Shown piece by piece: positions 1 to 7,297 of a stretch of 46,659 nt of DNA (positions are counted from its first letter, which is position 1; each line of letters opens with the position of its first letter). Origin of the DNA: Lichenifustis flavocetrariae (GTDB lineage Bacteria; Pseudomonadota; Alphaproteobacteria; Rhizobiales; Beijerinckiaceae); contig NZ_JAMOIM010000038.1 in NCBI RefSeq assembly GCF_026130545.1, forward strand, positions 1 to 46,659, in the 5' to 3' direction. The position numbers were made by a program, and so were the translations under genes. The notes below the pieces were generated by a model that worked only from the letters and a program-made list of their open reading frames with translations, was not told where the DNA came from and searched no databases.

Positions 1-132
1 GCTCGAACCCATCACGTCCTCCAGCGCCGCACCGACATCGCCGCCATCCTGAACAGCTCCTCACGCTGCACGATGACGCTCGACCGCAAGCATCAGGCCG
101 CCAAACTGGCCGAAATCCAAGCGCGTCCGTGA
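1..132 (+). CDS. C-terminal end of an unrecognised protein (partial)
   Basis: An open frame enters from the left edge and ends at a TGA (130-132), giving 43 residues that finish KLAEIQARP. The visible part is basic and alpha-helical in character (RRTDIAAIL, DRKHQAAKLAE). I do not recognise the family. An IS630 terminal sequence begins 12 bases after the stop, so that element inserted just downstream and the gene may be intact to the left of the window. Confidence 0.4.
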   Translation, partial: ARTHHVLQRRTDIAAILNSSSRCTMTLDRKHQAAKLAEIQARP

Positions 133-143
133 ATAGGGCCGGC

Positions 144-647
144 TAATACCAACGTGCGCTGATCAGAACGCATGAGCCCAGTCCCGCAATCCGATAGACA
201 TGATGATCCAGGGCTGGTCGATGAGCTTGTTCCAGGCCTCGCAGCAGTGGCCGACAATGTCGTCGTAGTCGGCGAAGATGCGGTTCGACAGCCAGTTGTC
301 GCGCATGAACTGCCAGACGTTTTCCTGCGGATTGAGCTCGGGCGCTCGCGGGGGCAGGAAGAGCAGCGTGATGTTGTCGGGCACGGTGAGCTTGGGGGTC
401 GCGTGCCACCCGGCTTAATCGAGGATGAGGATCGCGTGAGCGCCCGGATCGACGGTGGTGGAGATTTCGGGCAGGTGCCGGTTCATCGCGCCCGTGTCGC
501 AGTAGGGCAGGACGAGGCCGGCGCCCTTGCCCTTCTTTGGGCAGATCGCTCCGAAGATGTAGGCCCACATGGTGCGCTGATCCTGCGGCGCCGACGGCCG
601 CGTTCCCCGGCGAGCCCATTGCCGCGTGATCTTGTTCTTCTGTCCGG
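144..647 (-). pseudogene. IS630-family transposase remnant, C-terminal part with in-frame TAA
   Basis: The minus frame gives the C-terminal DDE domain of an IS630-type transposase: QKNKITRQWA, then DQRTMWAYIFGAICP, ILILD, AGWHA, LLFLPPRAPELNPQENVWQ and the tail DWAHAF. The second catalytic Asp lies in ILILD and is followed directly by a TAA (415-417) where a related copy in this window (29019-29521) has LLLDRAGWHT. The N-terminal half, with the HTH and first Asp, is missing: the reading stops near 647 where IS21 sequence begins. The outer end CGTTGGTATTA (minus sense, ending at 144) is also present at the end of the 29-kb copy, so it is probably the true IS terminus. It cannot make an active enzyme. 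Confidence 0.85.
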
Positions 648-1679
648 CTCTGCCACAGCCGCATGCTGTTCGTGCGCGCTTACCCCCGGGAGAGCCAGGA
701 GATGGTGTTCGACGCCCACGACCGGGCGTTCGCGTTCTTCAAGGGGGCCTGCCGACGCGGCATCTACGACAACATGAAGACTGCGGTGGAGACCATCTTC
801 GTCGGCAAGGAGCGGGCCTACAATCGTCGCTTCGTGCAGATGTGCGGGCACTATCTCGTCGATCCCGTCGCCTGCACGCCGGCGTCAGGCTGGGAGAAAG
901 GCCAGGTCGAGAACCAGGTAGGCGTCGTGCGGGAGCGCTTCTTCACGCCGCGGCTGCGTGTGACGAGCTACGACGAGCTGAATGGATGGCTGCTCGACCA
1001 ATGCCTCGCCTATGCCAAGGCGCACCCTCACCCTGAGTTCAAAGACCGAACGGTCTAGCAGGTGTTCGAGGCGGAACGGCGGAGCCTGGTGCCGTACGGC
1101 GGAAGGTTCGACGGTTTCCATGCCGTTCCGGCCTCCGTGTCGAAGACGTGCCTGGTCCGCTTCGACAACAACAAGTACTCGGTCCAGGCGAGCGACGTCG
1201 GGCGACCGGTCGAAGTCCGGGCTTATGCCGAGCGGATCGAGCTGCGCCAGGATGGCCGGATCGTCGGTGAGCATTGCCGCTCGTTCGGGCGTGACAAAGC
1301 CGTGTTTGACCCCTGGCACTACGTCCCTGTCCTGGCGCGTAAACCTGGCGCGTTGCGGAACGGCGCCCCGTTCAAGGACTGGGTTCTGCCTTCGGGCCTT
1401 GAACGGGTTCGGCGCAAGCTCACCGGCGCCGATGATGGCGATCGGCAGATGGTCGCCATCCTGACCACCGTGCTGAGTGACGGGCTGCCCGCAGTCGAGG
1501 CTGCCTGCAATGAAGCTCTGCTGGAGAACGTCCACTCGGCCGTCGTCATCCTCAACATCCTAGCGCGGCGCCGTGAGACCGTCGTCCCGATCACGATCAT
1601 GACCCCTGACGCGCTTCGGCTCCAGCATGAGCCCGTGGCCGACTGCGCCCGCTATGACAGCCTGAGGAGAGCCGTGTGA
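648..1679 (+). pseudogene. istA: IS21-family transposase IstA, 5'-truncated with in-frame TAG
   Basis: The frame starts inside IstA (HSRMLFVRAYPRESQE) and includes the catalytic-core region with NMKTAV and the late Glu segment GWEKGQVENQVGVVRERFF. It continues through the C-terminal domain to a TGA at 1677-1679. A TAG at 1056-1058 splits the frame (DRTV*QVFEAERR); a single-base change from TGG (Trp) is the simplest explanation. The whole N-terminal HTH and the first catalytic residues are absent because the sequence joins IS630 DNA near 648. The stop overlaps the istB start as TGATG, the usual IS21 coupling. Confidence 0.85.
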
Positions 1680-1960
1680 TGGAGCGTTCCGAGATCTTGG
1701 CCACGATGGTGGACCTGAAGCTCTATGGCATGAAGGCCGCCTTCGACGAGATCATCACCACGGCGGTGAAGCGCCAGCACGAGCCGCAGCGCATCGTCGG
1801 CGATCTCCTGCAGGCCGAGATCGCCGAGAAGCAGGCGCGCTCCATCAAGTACCAGATCACCATCGCCAAGCTGCCGCTCGCCAAGGACGTCGAAGACTTC
1901 AGCTTCACCGGCACGCCAATCAACGAGATGCTCGTGCGTGATCTGGCCGGAGGCGAGTTC
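1679..1960 (+). pseudogene. istB: IS21 helper ATPase IstB, truncated
   Basis: ATG at 1679 overlaps the istA stop. About 90 residues match the start of IstB: MERSEILATMVDLKLYGMKA, then AEKQARSIKYQ and DFSFTGTPINEMLVRDLAGG. Homology ends near 1960, before the Walker A site, so the ATPase is inactive. The frame runs on into foreign sequence. The right end of this IS21 was lost when this DNA was joined to the XRE fragment that follows. Confidence 0.8.
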
Positions 1961-2001
1961 CTGGCCCACCTCTGGATGCCTGAGAACGCGATAATGCCAG
2001 C

Positions 2002-2121
2002 TCATAGCAGCCTCGCCTGCGCAGCCATGCTGGAACCTGCCCGTGGCTGTACGTCCACAGTTACGTGTACGTCCTGGTCGAGCTTGCCGAGGATGGTCAT
2101 CAACTTGTCGACGGTAAACCC
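2002..2121 (-). pseudogene. 3' half of an XRE-type antitoxin/regulator gene split by IS110
   Basis: The minus frame reads GFTVDKLMTILGKLDQDVH and then VTVDVQPRAG..ARLL, ending at TGA (2002-2004). This is the typical second half of the XRE/HigA-like proteins in which FTVDKLMxILxxLxQDVEV follows the HTH. The other half is at 3654-3881. Removing the element between them rejoins RIRNVKLK to (G)FTVDKLM in the same frame, giving a protein of about 115 residues. The fragment has no start of its own and is dead. Confidence 0.8.
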
Positions 2122-2134
2122 TCACATGATGATC

Positions 2135-2420
2135 CCCGGGGTCAAGAGGGCACTTTGCGGTTCTCCCTGCATGTTTTGTCTTCCAGTTGGATCCAACTGA
2201 GCCCTGTCACGAGTACCGGCAGCGTGCGCTTGCCTGTACAACCTCACATCCGGTCGCCGTTCGAAACGGCTGCACCACAATCCCTCATTCGGGGCGGGGC
2301 TCAGGAGAGCGGCACCATTCTTTTAAACCGGCTGTTGAAGCCATGGTCTACCTCGGTCCGCATGCCTGGATCCGTCGGAGCCGATCAGGCTCCGGGATAG
2401 GAATATTTCGGCTGGGTCGA
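2135..2420 (-). ncRNA. Candidate bridge-RNA region of the IS1111-like element
   Basis: This is the non-coding stretch between the transposase stop and the element's 3' end. IS110-family recombinases are guided by a structured bridge RNA made from a non-coding end, on the 3' side in the IS1111 group as I recall it. Several short inverted repeats are visible, for example AGTTGGATCCAACT at 2185-2198 and GGAGCCGATCAGGCTCC at 2379-2395. This is inference from family and position; I could not fold the region or identify the guide loops. Confidence 0.35.
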
Positions 2421-3572
2421 TCAGGCTTTTGCCACGATAGCCCCCTCAATCACGACACCCCCCGTCGCAAACTTCCAGAAGGCGACGAGCAGCTTGCGGG
2501 CCAGCGCGACGATGGCGATCTTCTTGCCACGACCGCAGGCACGACTGACGCGCTCCTGAAACCAGCGTGTCAGGGCCGAGTTCGGCTGGAAGCGCAACCA
2601 CAGCCACGCGGCCTGTACCATCGCTGTGCGCAACCGAGGATTACCGGCTTTGGCAACGCCCTGCTCGCGGTCAATCGAGCCGCTGCACCACGGCGATGGC
2701 GCAAGCCCAGCATAGGCTGCGATCTGGCGCCGATTGTCGAAGTGCCGGAACAGCCCCTCACCGGCGAGAACACTGGCGAACTCCGGGCCGATCCCCTTGA
2801 TCGTAGCAAGCATGGCCTGCGGTGCCGACGATGCCGTCGTAGCCGGCAAACTGTCTCGCTCGGCCTCGACACGCTTGATCTGCTCGATCAGCAACTCCAG
2901 CCTGTCGAGTTCACGAACGAGCATCGCCTTGAGGTGAACAGGCAACGGCTGACCGCTCCCAGTCCGGAGTTCTTCGAGACATCTGCGCCGATCCCTTCGG
3001 TTCGGCTCATATCCCCGGACTCCGACGCTAAAAAGCAAACCTTTGATCCGGTTAGTATGCAGCGTACGTTCCTTGACCAGAGCGGTGCGCTCGCGCCCGA
3101 TCCGACGACGATCCTCTTCCTCGACCGTCGGTATGCGCAACATCGAGCAGACCCGTGGCTCGCCACGGATCCACGCCATAAGCGTGCGGACCAGCGTCTC
3201 ACCATCGATCCTGTCTGTCTTTGCCCGCCTGTGCCGTCGCGATACGGCAATGGACGCTGCATCGACGACATGGCTGGTGACGCCGATTTCCGAGGCAAGC
3301 GCGCGATGGATCCAGAAGCCATCGAGCCCCGCTTCCTGGATAACGATCACCGGGTAGCGCACAGCCTCGCGGGCCTGCGCTTTGTCACGAAGCCCTTCCA
3401 GACACGTCAGCAATGCCGGCAGATCGCCGCCCGACACCGTGTGCCGAGACATCTTTTCGCTGCCCGGCGACAAAGATGTCAGCAGCCATGTCGATTTCGA
3501 CAATTCCAGCGAAACAAAAATTGCGCCGAGGTCAACGCGGATAGCGGCAGGCGAGACAGGGGCTGCTGACAC
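2421..3572 (-). CDS. IS110-family transposase (DEDD recombinase), intact
   Basis: 383 residues, full family length. The N-terminal DEDD RuvC-like half carries VSLELSKSTW (the first acidic position is Glu here, seen in one subgroup), VIQEAGLDGFWIH and RAKTDRIDGETLV. The C-terminal transposase_20 half carries LATIKGIGPEFASVLAGEG, RQIAAYAGLAPSPW and AGNPRLRTAMVQAAWLWLR. It would catalyse RNA-guided excision and insertion of its own element. No stops or frameshifts are seen, so it is probably the most recently active element in this part of the window. The long plus-strand open frame opposite it is a codon-bias shadow. Confidence 0.93.
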   Translation of the reverse strand: MSAAPVSPAAIRVDLGAIFVSLELSKSTWLLTSLSPGSEKMSRHTVSGGDLPALLTCLEGLRDKAQAREAVRYPVIVIQEAGLDGFWIHRALASEIGVTSHVVDAASIAVSRRHRRAKTDRIDGETLVRTLMAWIRGEPRVCSMLRIPTVEEEDRRRIGRERTALVKERTLHTNRIKGLLFSVGVRGYEPNRRDRRRCLEELRTGSGQPLPVHLKAMLVRELDRLELLIEQIKRVEAERDSLPATTASSAPQAMLATIKGIGPEFASVLAGEGLFRHFDNRRQIAAYAGLAPSPWCSGSIDREQGVAKAGNPRLRTAMVQAAWLWLRFQPNSALTRWFQERVSRACGRGKKIAIVALARKLLVAFWKFATGGVVIEGAIVAKA

Positions 3573-3653
3573 AGGAAGATCCCTTCAAACCAGTTGGTAC
3601 CGAACCAACTCTGGGATGTTCCCGAGCCGCCGTCCAACGATCATCATGGGATC

Positions 3654-3881
3654 TTTCAGCTTCACGTTGCGGATGCGCGAGAAGTCGGCATAGGGGGTGC
3701 CGGTCATTTTTTCCGCGTCGCGGACGCTCAGGCATCGTGCATTAAGGACCTTGATGACATGCGCCGCGAGCGTCGCCCGGAGCTGCTCAAGATCGGCGGC
3801 CGGCAGGCTCAGATCGCGGAACACATTGCCGCTGCCGCGCACAAGGTCACCGGCATCGTCGGCGGTCGTTTCAGGCTTCAT
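3654..3881 (-). pseudogene. 5' half of XRE-type antitoxin/regulator gene, interrupted by IS110
   Basis: Starts at ATG 3881, overlapping the upstream regulator's stop by 4 bases. The sequence includes DLSLPAADLEQLRATLAAHV, then LSVRDAEKMTGTPYADFSRIRNVKLK, the HTH of a HigA-like XRE protein. Native sequence ends at 3654; the open frame then reads through IS110 DNA for another 22 residues to a stop at 3585. The missing 3' half is at 2002-2121. In a working operon this would be the third gene after a TumE-like toxin and a winged-helix protein. Confidence 0.82.
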
Positions 3882-4255
3882 GCGATTTCCAGCCTGTCGT
3901 TCTGGGAGAACGGGTCGATATCGACGCGCAGCCGGCTGACGACGACGGTCGGCACTTTGCGCTTGGCCTGGTCTTCCATGCGGACGAAGCCGACGGCGAC
4001 GAGCTTTGCCAGGGTGCGGGTCAGATTGGGCGCGGCGCGGCCGGACATGCTCGCTAGCTCGGCGATCGAGCGGGGTTTGCGGTCGCGGATGAGTGCCAGC
4101 AGCTTGCGGTTTTCGGGGGTGAGGAGCCGCATCAGGGCCTCGACGGACTCGAAGCTCTGGCCGCCGGCATCGCCGGGTGCGGGCGTCTCGCCGCGCGCGA
4201 CGGCCATCATCTCGTCGCGCAAGGCGTTATGGCTGATGATCCGGTGTTCGCTCAT
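3878..4255 (-). CDS. Winged-helix (HVO_A0114/MarR-like) DNA-binding protein of a TA-type operon
   Basis: 125 residues. The N-terminal part (MSEHRIISHNALRDEMMAVA) is acidic-helical. The central LMRLLTPENRKLLALIRDRK and SIAELASMSGRAAPNLTRTL form a wHTH, followed by a beta wing (VGFVRMEDQ..KVPTVVVSRLRVDID). It is the antitoxin-like partner usually found next to TumE-family (DUF6516) proteins and probably binds its own promoter. Its start overlaps the TumE stop (ATGA) and its end overlaps the XRE start, so the three genes form one translationally coupled operon. It is the only member still intact. Confidence 0.75.
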   Translation of the reverse strand: MSEHRIISHNALRDEMMAVARGETPAPGDAGGQSFESVEALMRLLTPENRKLLALIRDRKPRSIAELASMSGRAAPNLTRTLAKLVAVGFVRMEDQAKRKVPTVVVSRLRVDIDPFSQNDRLEIA

Positions 4256-4671
4256 GGCTGTTCCCTTTCGGTGTTGTCGGTCTCTCGCAGGACGTTGATC
4301 GGCACGCGGCGTTCGGTCAGGACCCGCTCGACCTCGGCGAAGAAGTCGCCGATCAGCGTGGCGGCGTCGGCGAAGCGGTAGGGCCGTCAGGGCCGTCCCG
4401 GATCGGTTCCGGTGCGGTGCCAGTGATCCGCTTCCGTCGGCCGTTTGGCGTTGCGGCCGGGCCGCGCGACGGCATGGGCGTTGTCGAAACCCATGATCCG
4501 CTCCCCATCCGGTCCATGCAGGGTCAGGGAATAGACCAGGCCGTGCGGCCGGCTAGGCGCGGGCGGCACCCGTCTGATTTCGAAGCGGGTGGAATAGCCC
4601 TGCTCGTACCAGTGACGCCGCCCGTCGAAGGCCAGCAAAAATTCGAGCGTATGTTCCTGGCCTTGATCCAT
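4252..4671 (-). pseudogene. TumE-family (DUF6516) toxin-like gene with in-frame TGA
   Basis: ATG at 4671; the sequence includes LEFLLAFDGRRHWYEQGYST, then RFEIRRVPPAPSRPHGLVY and GERIMGFDNAHAVARPGRNA, a TumE-like beta-rich fold with the GFDN and DHWHR landmarks. A TGA at 4387-4389 interrupts it. The same frame then continues RPYRFADAATLIGDFFAEVE to a stop at 4252, which is the expected C-terminus (PYRF..LxxDFxxxV). Either the toxin is inactivated by a nonsense change or this is a base-call error. The stop overlaps the next gene's ATG. An IS element lies 68 bases upstream of the start and probably separates the operon from its original promoter. Confidence 0.7.
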
Positions 4672-4761
4672 GCAGCCTTATCATGACAGGAAAGGTTTTT
4701 TTTCAACCTCTGTTTTAAGCTTTCCGGCGAAGAGGCTTAGCTTGACTTTGGCCATTTCTGG

Positions 4762-5045
4762 TCAGGCGTTGATCCAGAATATTGGTTCGGAGGCGACGTA
4801 TTCGAGGGCTTTGTCGAGCGGCATGGTGGCGACGCCGAACGGGCCTGATGGGCCCCAGCGCTGGCCGTTCCACCAGAACACCTGAACCGTATCGGCCTCG
4901 CCGGTGGGTTTGAGGCGGGCGAGCGGCGCGCCGGTGTGTTCGCTTGAGAGTGAATAACCGCGTCCTGCTTTGCGAACGAGGACGCCCCGGCCGCGCTGTC
5001 TGTTGAACGCCTCGATGCGCTCGCGCAGGGGATCGCTGGCCGGCA
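4762..5045 (-). CDS. Small passenger protein of the IS element (unknown function)
   Basis: 94 residues from ATG 5045 (MPASDPLRERIEAFNRQRGR), ending 4 bases inside the left inverted repeat. The body is beta-rich with ARLKPTGEADTVQVFWWNGQ and RWGPSGPFGVATMPLDKALE. It resembles small DUF3024-like proteins that bind no obvious cofactor; that link is weak. It starts only 64 bases from the transposase start in the opposite direction, so the two share a divergent promoter region. The intact frame and the position tight against the repeat argue that it is a regular part of the element. Confidence 0.6.
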
Positions 5046-5109
5046 TATTGAATCCTTTTGCGTGTATTCGGGATTCAGCGGTGGTGTCCATCACCATCGC
5101 GAACCCATC

Positions 5110-6462
5110 ATGGCAAAACAAGCCGTCCCCGATGTCCTCGCCACCTGGATGGCCCCTTTTGCCGCCGCGTTCACGCGCCCGACCTTTGCCAATCTGCTGG
5201 TCCTCGTCGCGGGTGCGGTCCTCGCCCCTGGCCGGCGCACCGTCGCTTCGGCGCTGAGCAGCGTCGGCCTGCGTGGGGCGGCCACCTTCACCAATTATCA
5301 TCGCGTGCTGAGCCGCAGCCGTTGGTCAGGCCTGGCGGTCGCCCGCCGCCTTCTCGCGCTGATGATTGCGGCTTTTGTGCCGAGCGAACCGGTGGTGGTC
5401 GGCATCGACGAGACGATCGAGCGTCGGTGGGGGCCGAAGATCAAGGCCCGCGGCATCTACCGCGATCCCGTGCGTTCCAGCCACGGTCACTTCGTCAAGG
5501 CGTCTGGTCTGCGCTGGATTAGCCTGATGCTGCTCGCCCCCGTGCCGTTTGCAGGACGGGTGTGGGGGCTCCCGTTCCTAACTGTGCTGGCACCGTCGCA
5601 GCGCTACGCTCAAGAGCGGGGGCGCCGCCATAAGCCTCTAACCGATTGGGGCCGTCAGTTGCTGCTTTTGGTTGCGCGATGGCTGCCGGGCCGGCAGGTC
5701 GTGGCGGTTGCCGATTCGAGCTACGCCGCCATCGAGTTGCTCGCGGCGGTCTGCCGCCACCTCACCGTGATCACCCGCCTGCGGCTTGATGCGCGCCTGT
5801 TCGCTCCGCCCCCGCCGCGCCGGCCCGGAACAAAAGGGCGCCCACGCGTGTCCGGCGCCCGCCAGCCGACGCTGGTCCAGCGCTTGGCCAACCCAGGAAC
5901 GGCTTGGCAGCGGGTCAAGGTCACGAACTGGTACGGCCAGGGCGAGCGCCAACTCGACATCGCCTCGGGCACAGCACTTTGGTATCATCCGGGAAAACAG
6001 GTGGCGGTCCGATGGGTGCTGGTCCGCGATGTCGTCGGCGCGTTCGAACCGCAGGCCTTCCTCTGTACGGACGAGGCCACCGAACCCGTTGACGTCCTGC
6101 GCTTCTTCGTGCGCCGCTGGTCGGTGGAGGTGACTTTCGCCGAGGTACGGCGCCATCTCGGCGTCGAAACGCAGCGCCAATGGTCGGATCTGGCTGTAGC
6201 AAGAACCACGCCTTGCCTACTCGCCCTGTTCTCCCTCGTGACCCTGTGGACCAACCAACTATCAGCCTGCGGCCTCGTCATCCCTAGGCGCGCCGCCTGG
6301 TACGCCAAATCCGGCATCACCTTCTCCGACGCCATCGCAGCCGTCAGGCGTCAACTCTGGATCAACGAGACTTTCTCAATATCCCGGCTCGACCGGGACA
6401 CAGTCGAAATACCGAAAATCCTCCGCGACAGGCTCATCAATGCCGCTTGCTACCCAGCCTGA
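5110..6462 (+). CDS. DDE transposase (IS4-superfamily / DDE_5 type), intact
   Basis: 450 residues from ATG 5110 ([20 protein letters not shown]); an upstream in-frame start at 5062 is possible but its extra residues are not family-like. Catalytic positions: Asp100 in VVVGIDETIERRWG, Asp202 in VVAVADSSYAAIE, and Glu near 340 in RRWSVEVTFAEVRRHLG. The intervening segment includes KVTNWYGQGER. Family assignment between IS701-like and other IS4-superfamily groups is uncertain. The stop lies within the right inverted repeat. No frameshift is seen. Confidence 0.88.
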   Translation: MAKQAVPDVLATWMAPFAAAFTRPTFANLLVLVAGAVLAPGRRTVASALSSVGLRGAATFTNYHRVLSRSRWSGLAVARRLLALMIAAFVPSEPVVVGIDETIERRWGPKIKARGIYRDPVRSSHGHFVKASGLRWISLMLLAPVPFAGRVWGLPFLTVLAPSQRYAQERGRRHKPLTDWGRQLLLLVARWLPGRQVVAVADSSYAAIELLAAVCRHLTVITRLRLDARLFAPPPPRRPGTKGRPRVSGARQPTLVQRLANPGTAWQRVKVTNWYGQGERQLDIASGTALWYHPGKQVAVRWVLVRDVVGAFEPQAFLCTDEATEPVDVLRFFVRRWSVEVTFAEVRRHLGVETQRQWSDLAVARTTPCLLALFSLVTLWTNQLSACGLVIPRRAAWYAKSGITFSDAIAAVRRQLWINETFSISRLDRDTVEIPKILRDRLINAACYPA

Positions 6463-6482
6463 AATGGCCAAAGTCAAGCTTA

Positions 6483-7007
6483 AGGTGTTGTATTTAATCA
6501 CAACACTAAACTTCTTCCTCGCTGGCCCTTTCACACTGGTGCCGCCTCCCTGCCCTCGTCGGCATATTCCTTTGTTCGGTCCCCCGCCGGAGGCGGGACT
6601 TGGATCATTCCTTCGTCCCGATCGCCAATTGGCGCAGCGCATAAGGCCGGCCCAGTCACCCCGTAGGGGGCGGAGCGATAGCGAAGCACGGCGCAGACGT
6701 TGACGGTCCGGGCGTTGTGCTACGCTGATGGCCTGAGGGTGAAAGAGCTATCGGCGAAGCCGATTCTGCATGGGCGCGTCAGCGCCCTCTTTCTGGCCGC
6801 TTTGCGGCCCTTGATTTTTTAAGTCGGCTGGAGGTCGTCCGTTCCTGCGTCAGCGATCGTTACCTGTATGAACTTCTGGCTCCGTTTCTCTCGCGACTTG
6901 AGCGTGATCCGGAGGAGCCTCAGCTTCGATTTTCACTTCTAAGTAGTTCTAGATTCTAAGATCAGAGGCCGGAAAAATCAATTAATCAATAGCTTACAAC
7001 TTTAAAT
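6483..7007. other. Intergenic region between IS and iterons
   Basis: About 520 bases with no convincing gene. It holds an inverted repeat GGTGTTGT/ACAACACT at 6484-6507 that would have lain upstream of the TumE operon before the IS inserted, a 12-bp palindrome CGCCAATTGGCG (6623-6634), a strong terminator (6772-6820), and an AT-rich stretch (about 6940-7010) leading into the iteron-like repeats. Confidence 0.5.
6772..6820 (+). terminator. Rho-independent terminator (double hairpin)
   Basis: Hairpin GGGCGCgtcaGCGCCC (6772-6787) is followed by GGCCGCtttGCGGCC (6795-6809) and then a T-rich tail (TTGATTTTTT, 6811-6820). It would terminate plus-strand transcription coming from the left, although no plus-strand gene is recognisable there now. 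Confidence 0.7.
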
Positions 7008-7108
7008 ATGAGGTTTTCGGGGACTCGGATGAGGTTTCCGGGGGAAAAATGACCCGATTCGATGTAGGTTTCCGGGGCGTATTATGAGGTTTCCGGGGCC
7101 TTATGAGG
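7008..7108 (+). repeat. Iteron-like direct repeats, candidate plasmid origin remnant
   Basis: Copies of ATGAGGTTTYCGGGG start at 7008, 7029, 7062 (degenerate, ATGTAGGTTTCCGGGG) and 7084; a fifth partial ATGAGG starts at 7103. Spacings are 21, 33, 22 and 19 bases, i.e. close to whole helical turns, as expected for sites bound on one face by a Rep protein. An AT-rich stretch (AATCAATTAATCAATAG near 6978-6994) precedes them. No rep gene is in the window. The last partial copy is cut by the Tn3 inverted repeat that starts at 7105. Confidence 0.6.
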
Positions 7109-7142
7109 CCAAGGCATTGAATGTCCCGTAAACAACGCTAGC
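7105..7142 (+). repeat. Left 38-bp inverted repeat of the Tn3-family unit
   Basis: Core GCATTGAATGTCCCGTAAAC (7113-7132) followed by AACGCTAGC. It matches the inverse of 11720-11757 at 33 of 38 positions and overlaps the last iteron-like half repeat. Confidence 0.85.
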
Positions 7143-7297
7143 GGACGTCGGCGCGACAATGACTGCTGTCGCTCAAAGTCGGTCATTCAAGCGCACGGCT
7201 GATGCGCCTGCGGCTGTAAGCAGACGCAACTCGATGCTGCTGAGACGGCTGGCAGCGCGTGGGACCATTGATTCGGACGGCACGGCGCAGCGCTTTG

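Larger units (their letters stand above)
2122..3653 (-). mobile_element. IS110-family (IS1111-like) insertion sequence inside an XRE gene
   Basis: Boundaries come from the interrupted host gene, accurate to a few bases. Subterminal inverted repeats CATGATGATC lie at 2125-2134 and (inverted) 3639-3648, about 3 and 5 bases inside the ends. About 300 non-coding bases lie 3' of the transposase and only about 80 bases 5' of it. Subterminal repeats and a long 3' non-coding region are typical of the IS1111 group. No target duplication is expected for this family. The element is about 1.53 kb with one intact transposase. Confidence 0.8.
4740..6479 (+). mobile_element. IS4-superfamily-like insertion sequence with a passenger gene
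   Basis: A 20-bp perfect inverted repeat, AGCTTGACTTTGGCCATTTC, lies at 4739-4758 and (inverted) 6461-6480. If the ends are taken at 4740 and 6479, a 3-bp direct repeat TTA flanks the element (4737-4739 and 6480-6482), which would be a short target duplication. It contains a DDE transposase on the plus strand and a small divergent gene on the minus strand that fills the left end. Length about 1.74 kb; no inactivating changes seen. Confidence 0.8.

Noticed and set aside
2320-2345. 6-base matches (TAAACC and TGAAGC) between the IS110 non-coding region and its target
   Set aside because: The two 6-mers are only 6 bases apart and the right-hand match is not next to the crossover; matches this short are expected by chance.
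2187-3569. 460-residue plus-strand open frame opposite the IS110 transposase
   Set aside because: It is exactly antisense to a clear transposase, has no family likeness and an odd residue composition; a GC-bias shadow.
6590-6700. GC-rich region with short inverted repeats considered as an origin of transfer
   Set aside because: No recognisable nic motif and no adjacent relaxase start; nothing beyond a hairpin and a palindrome supports it.
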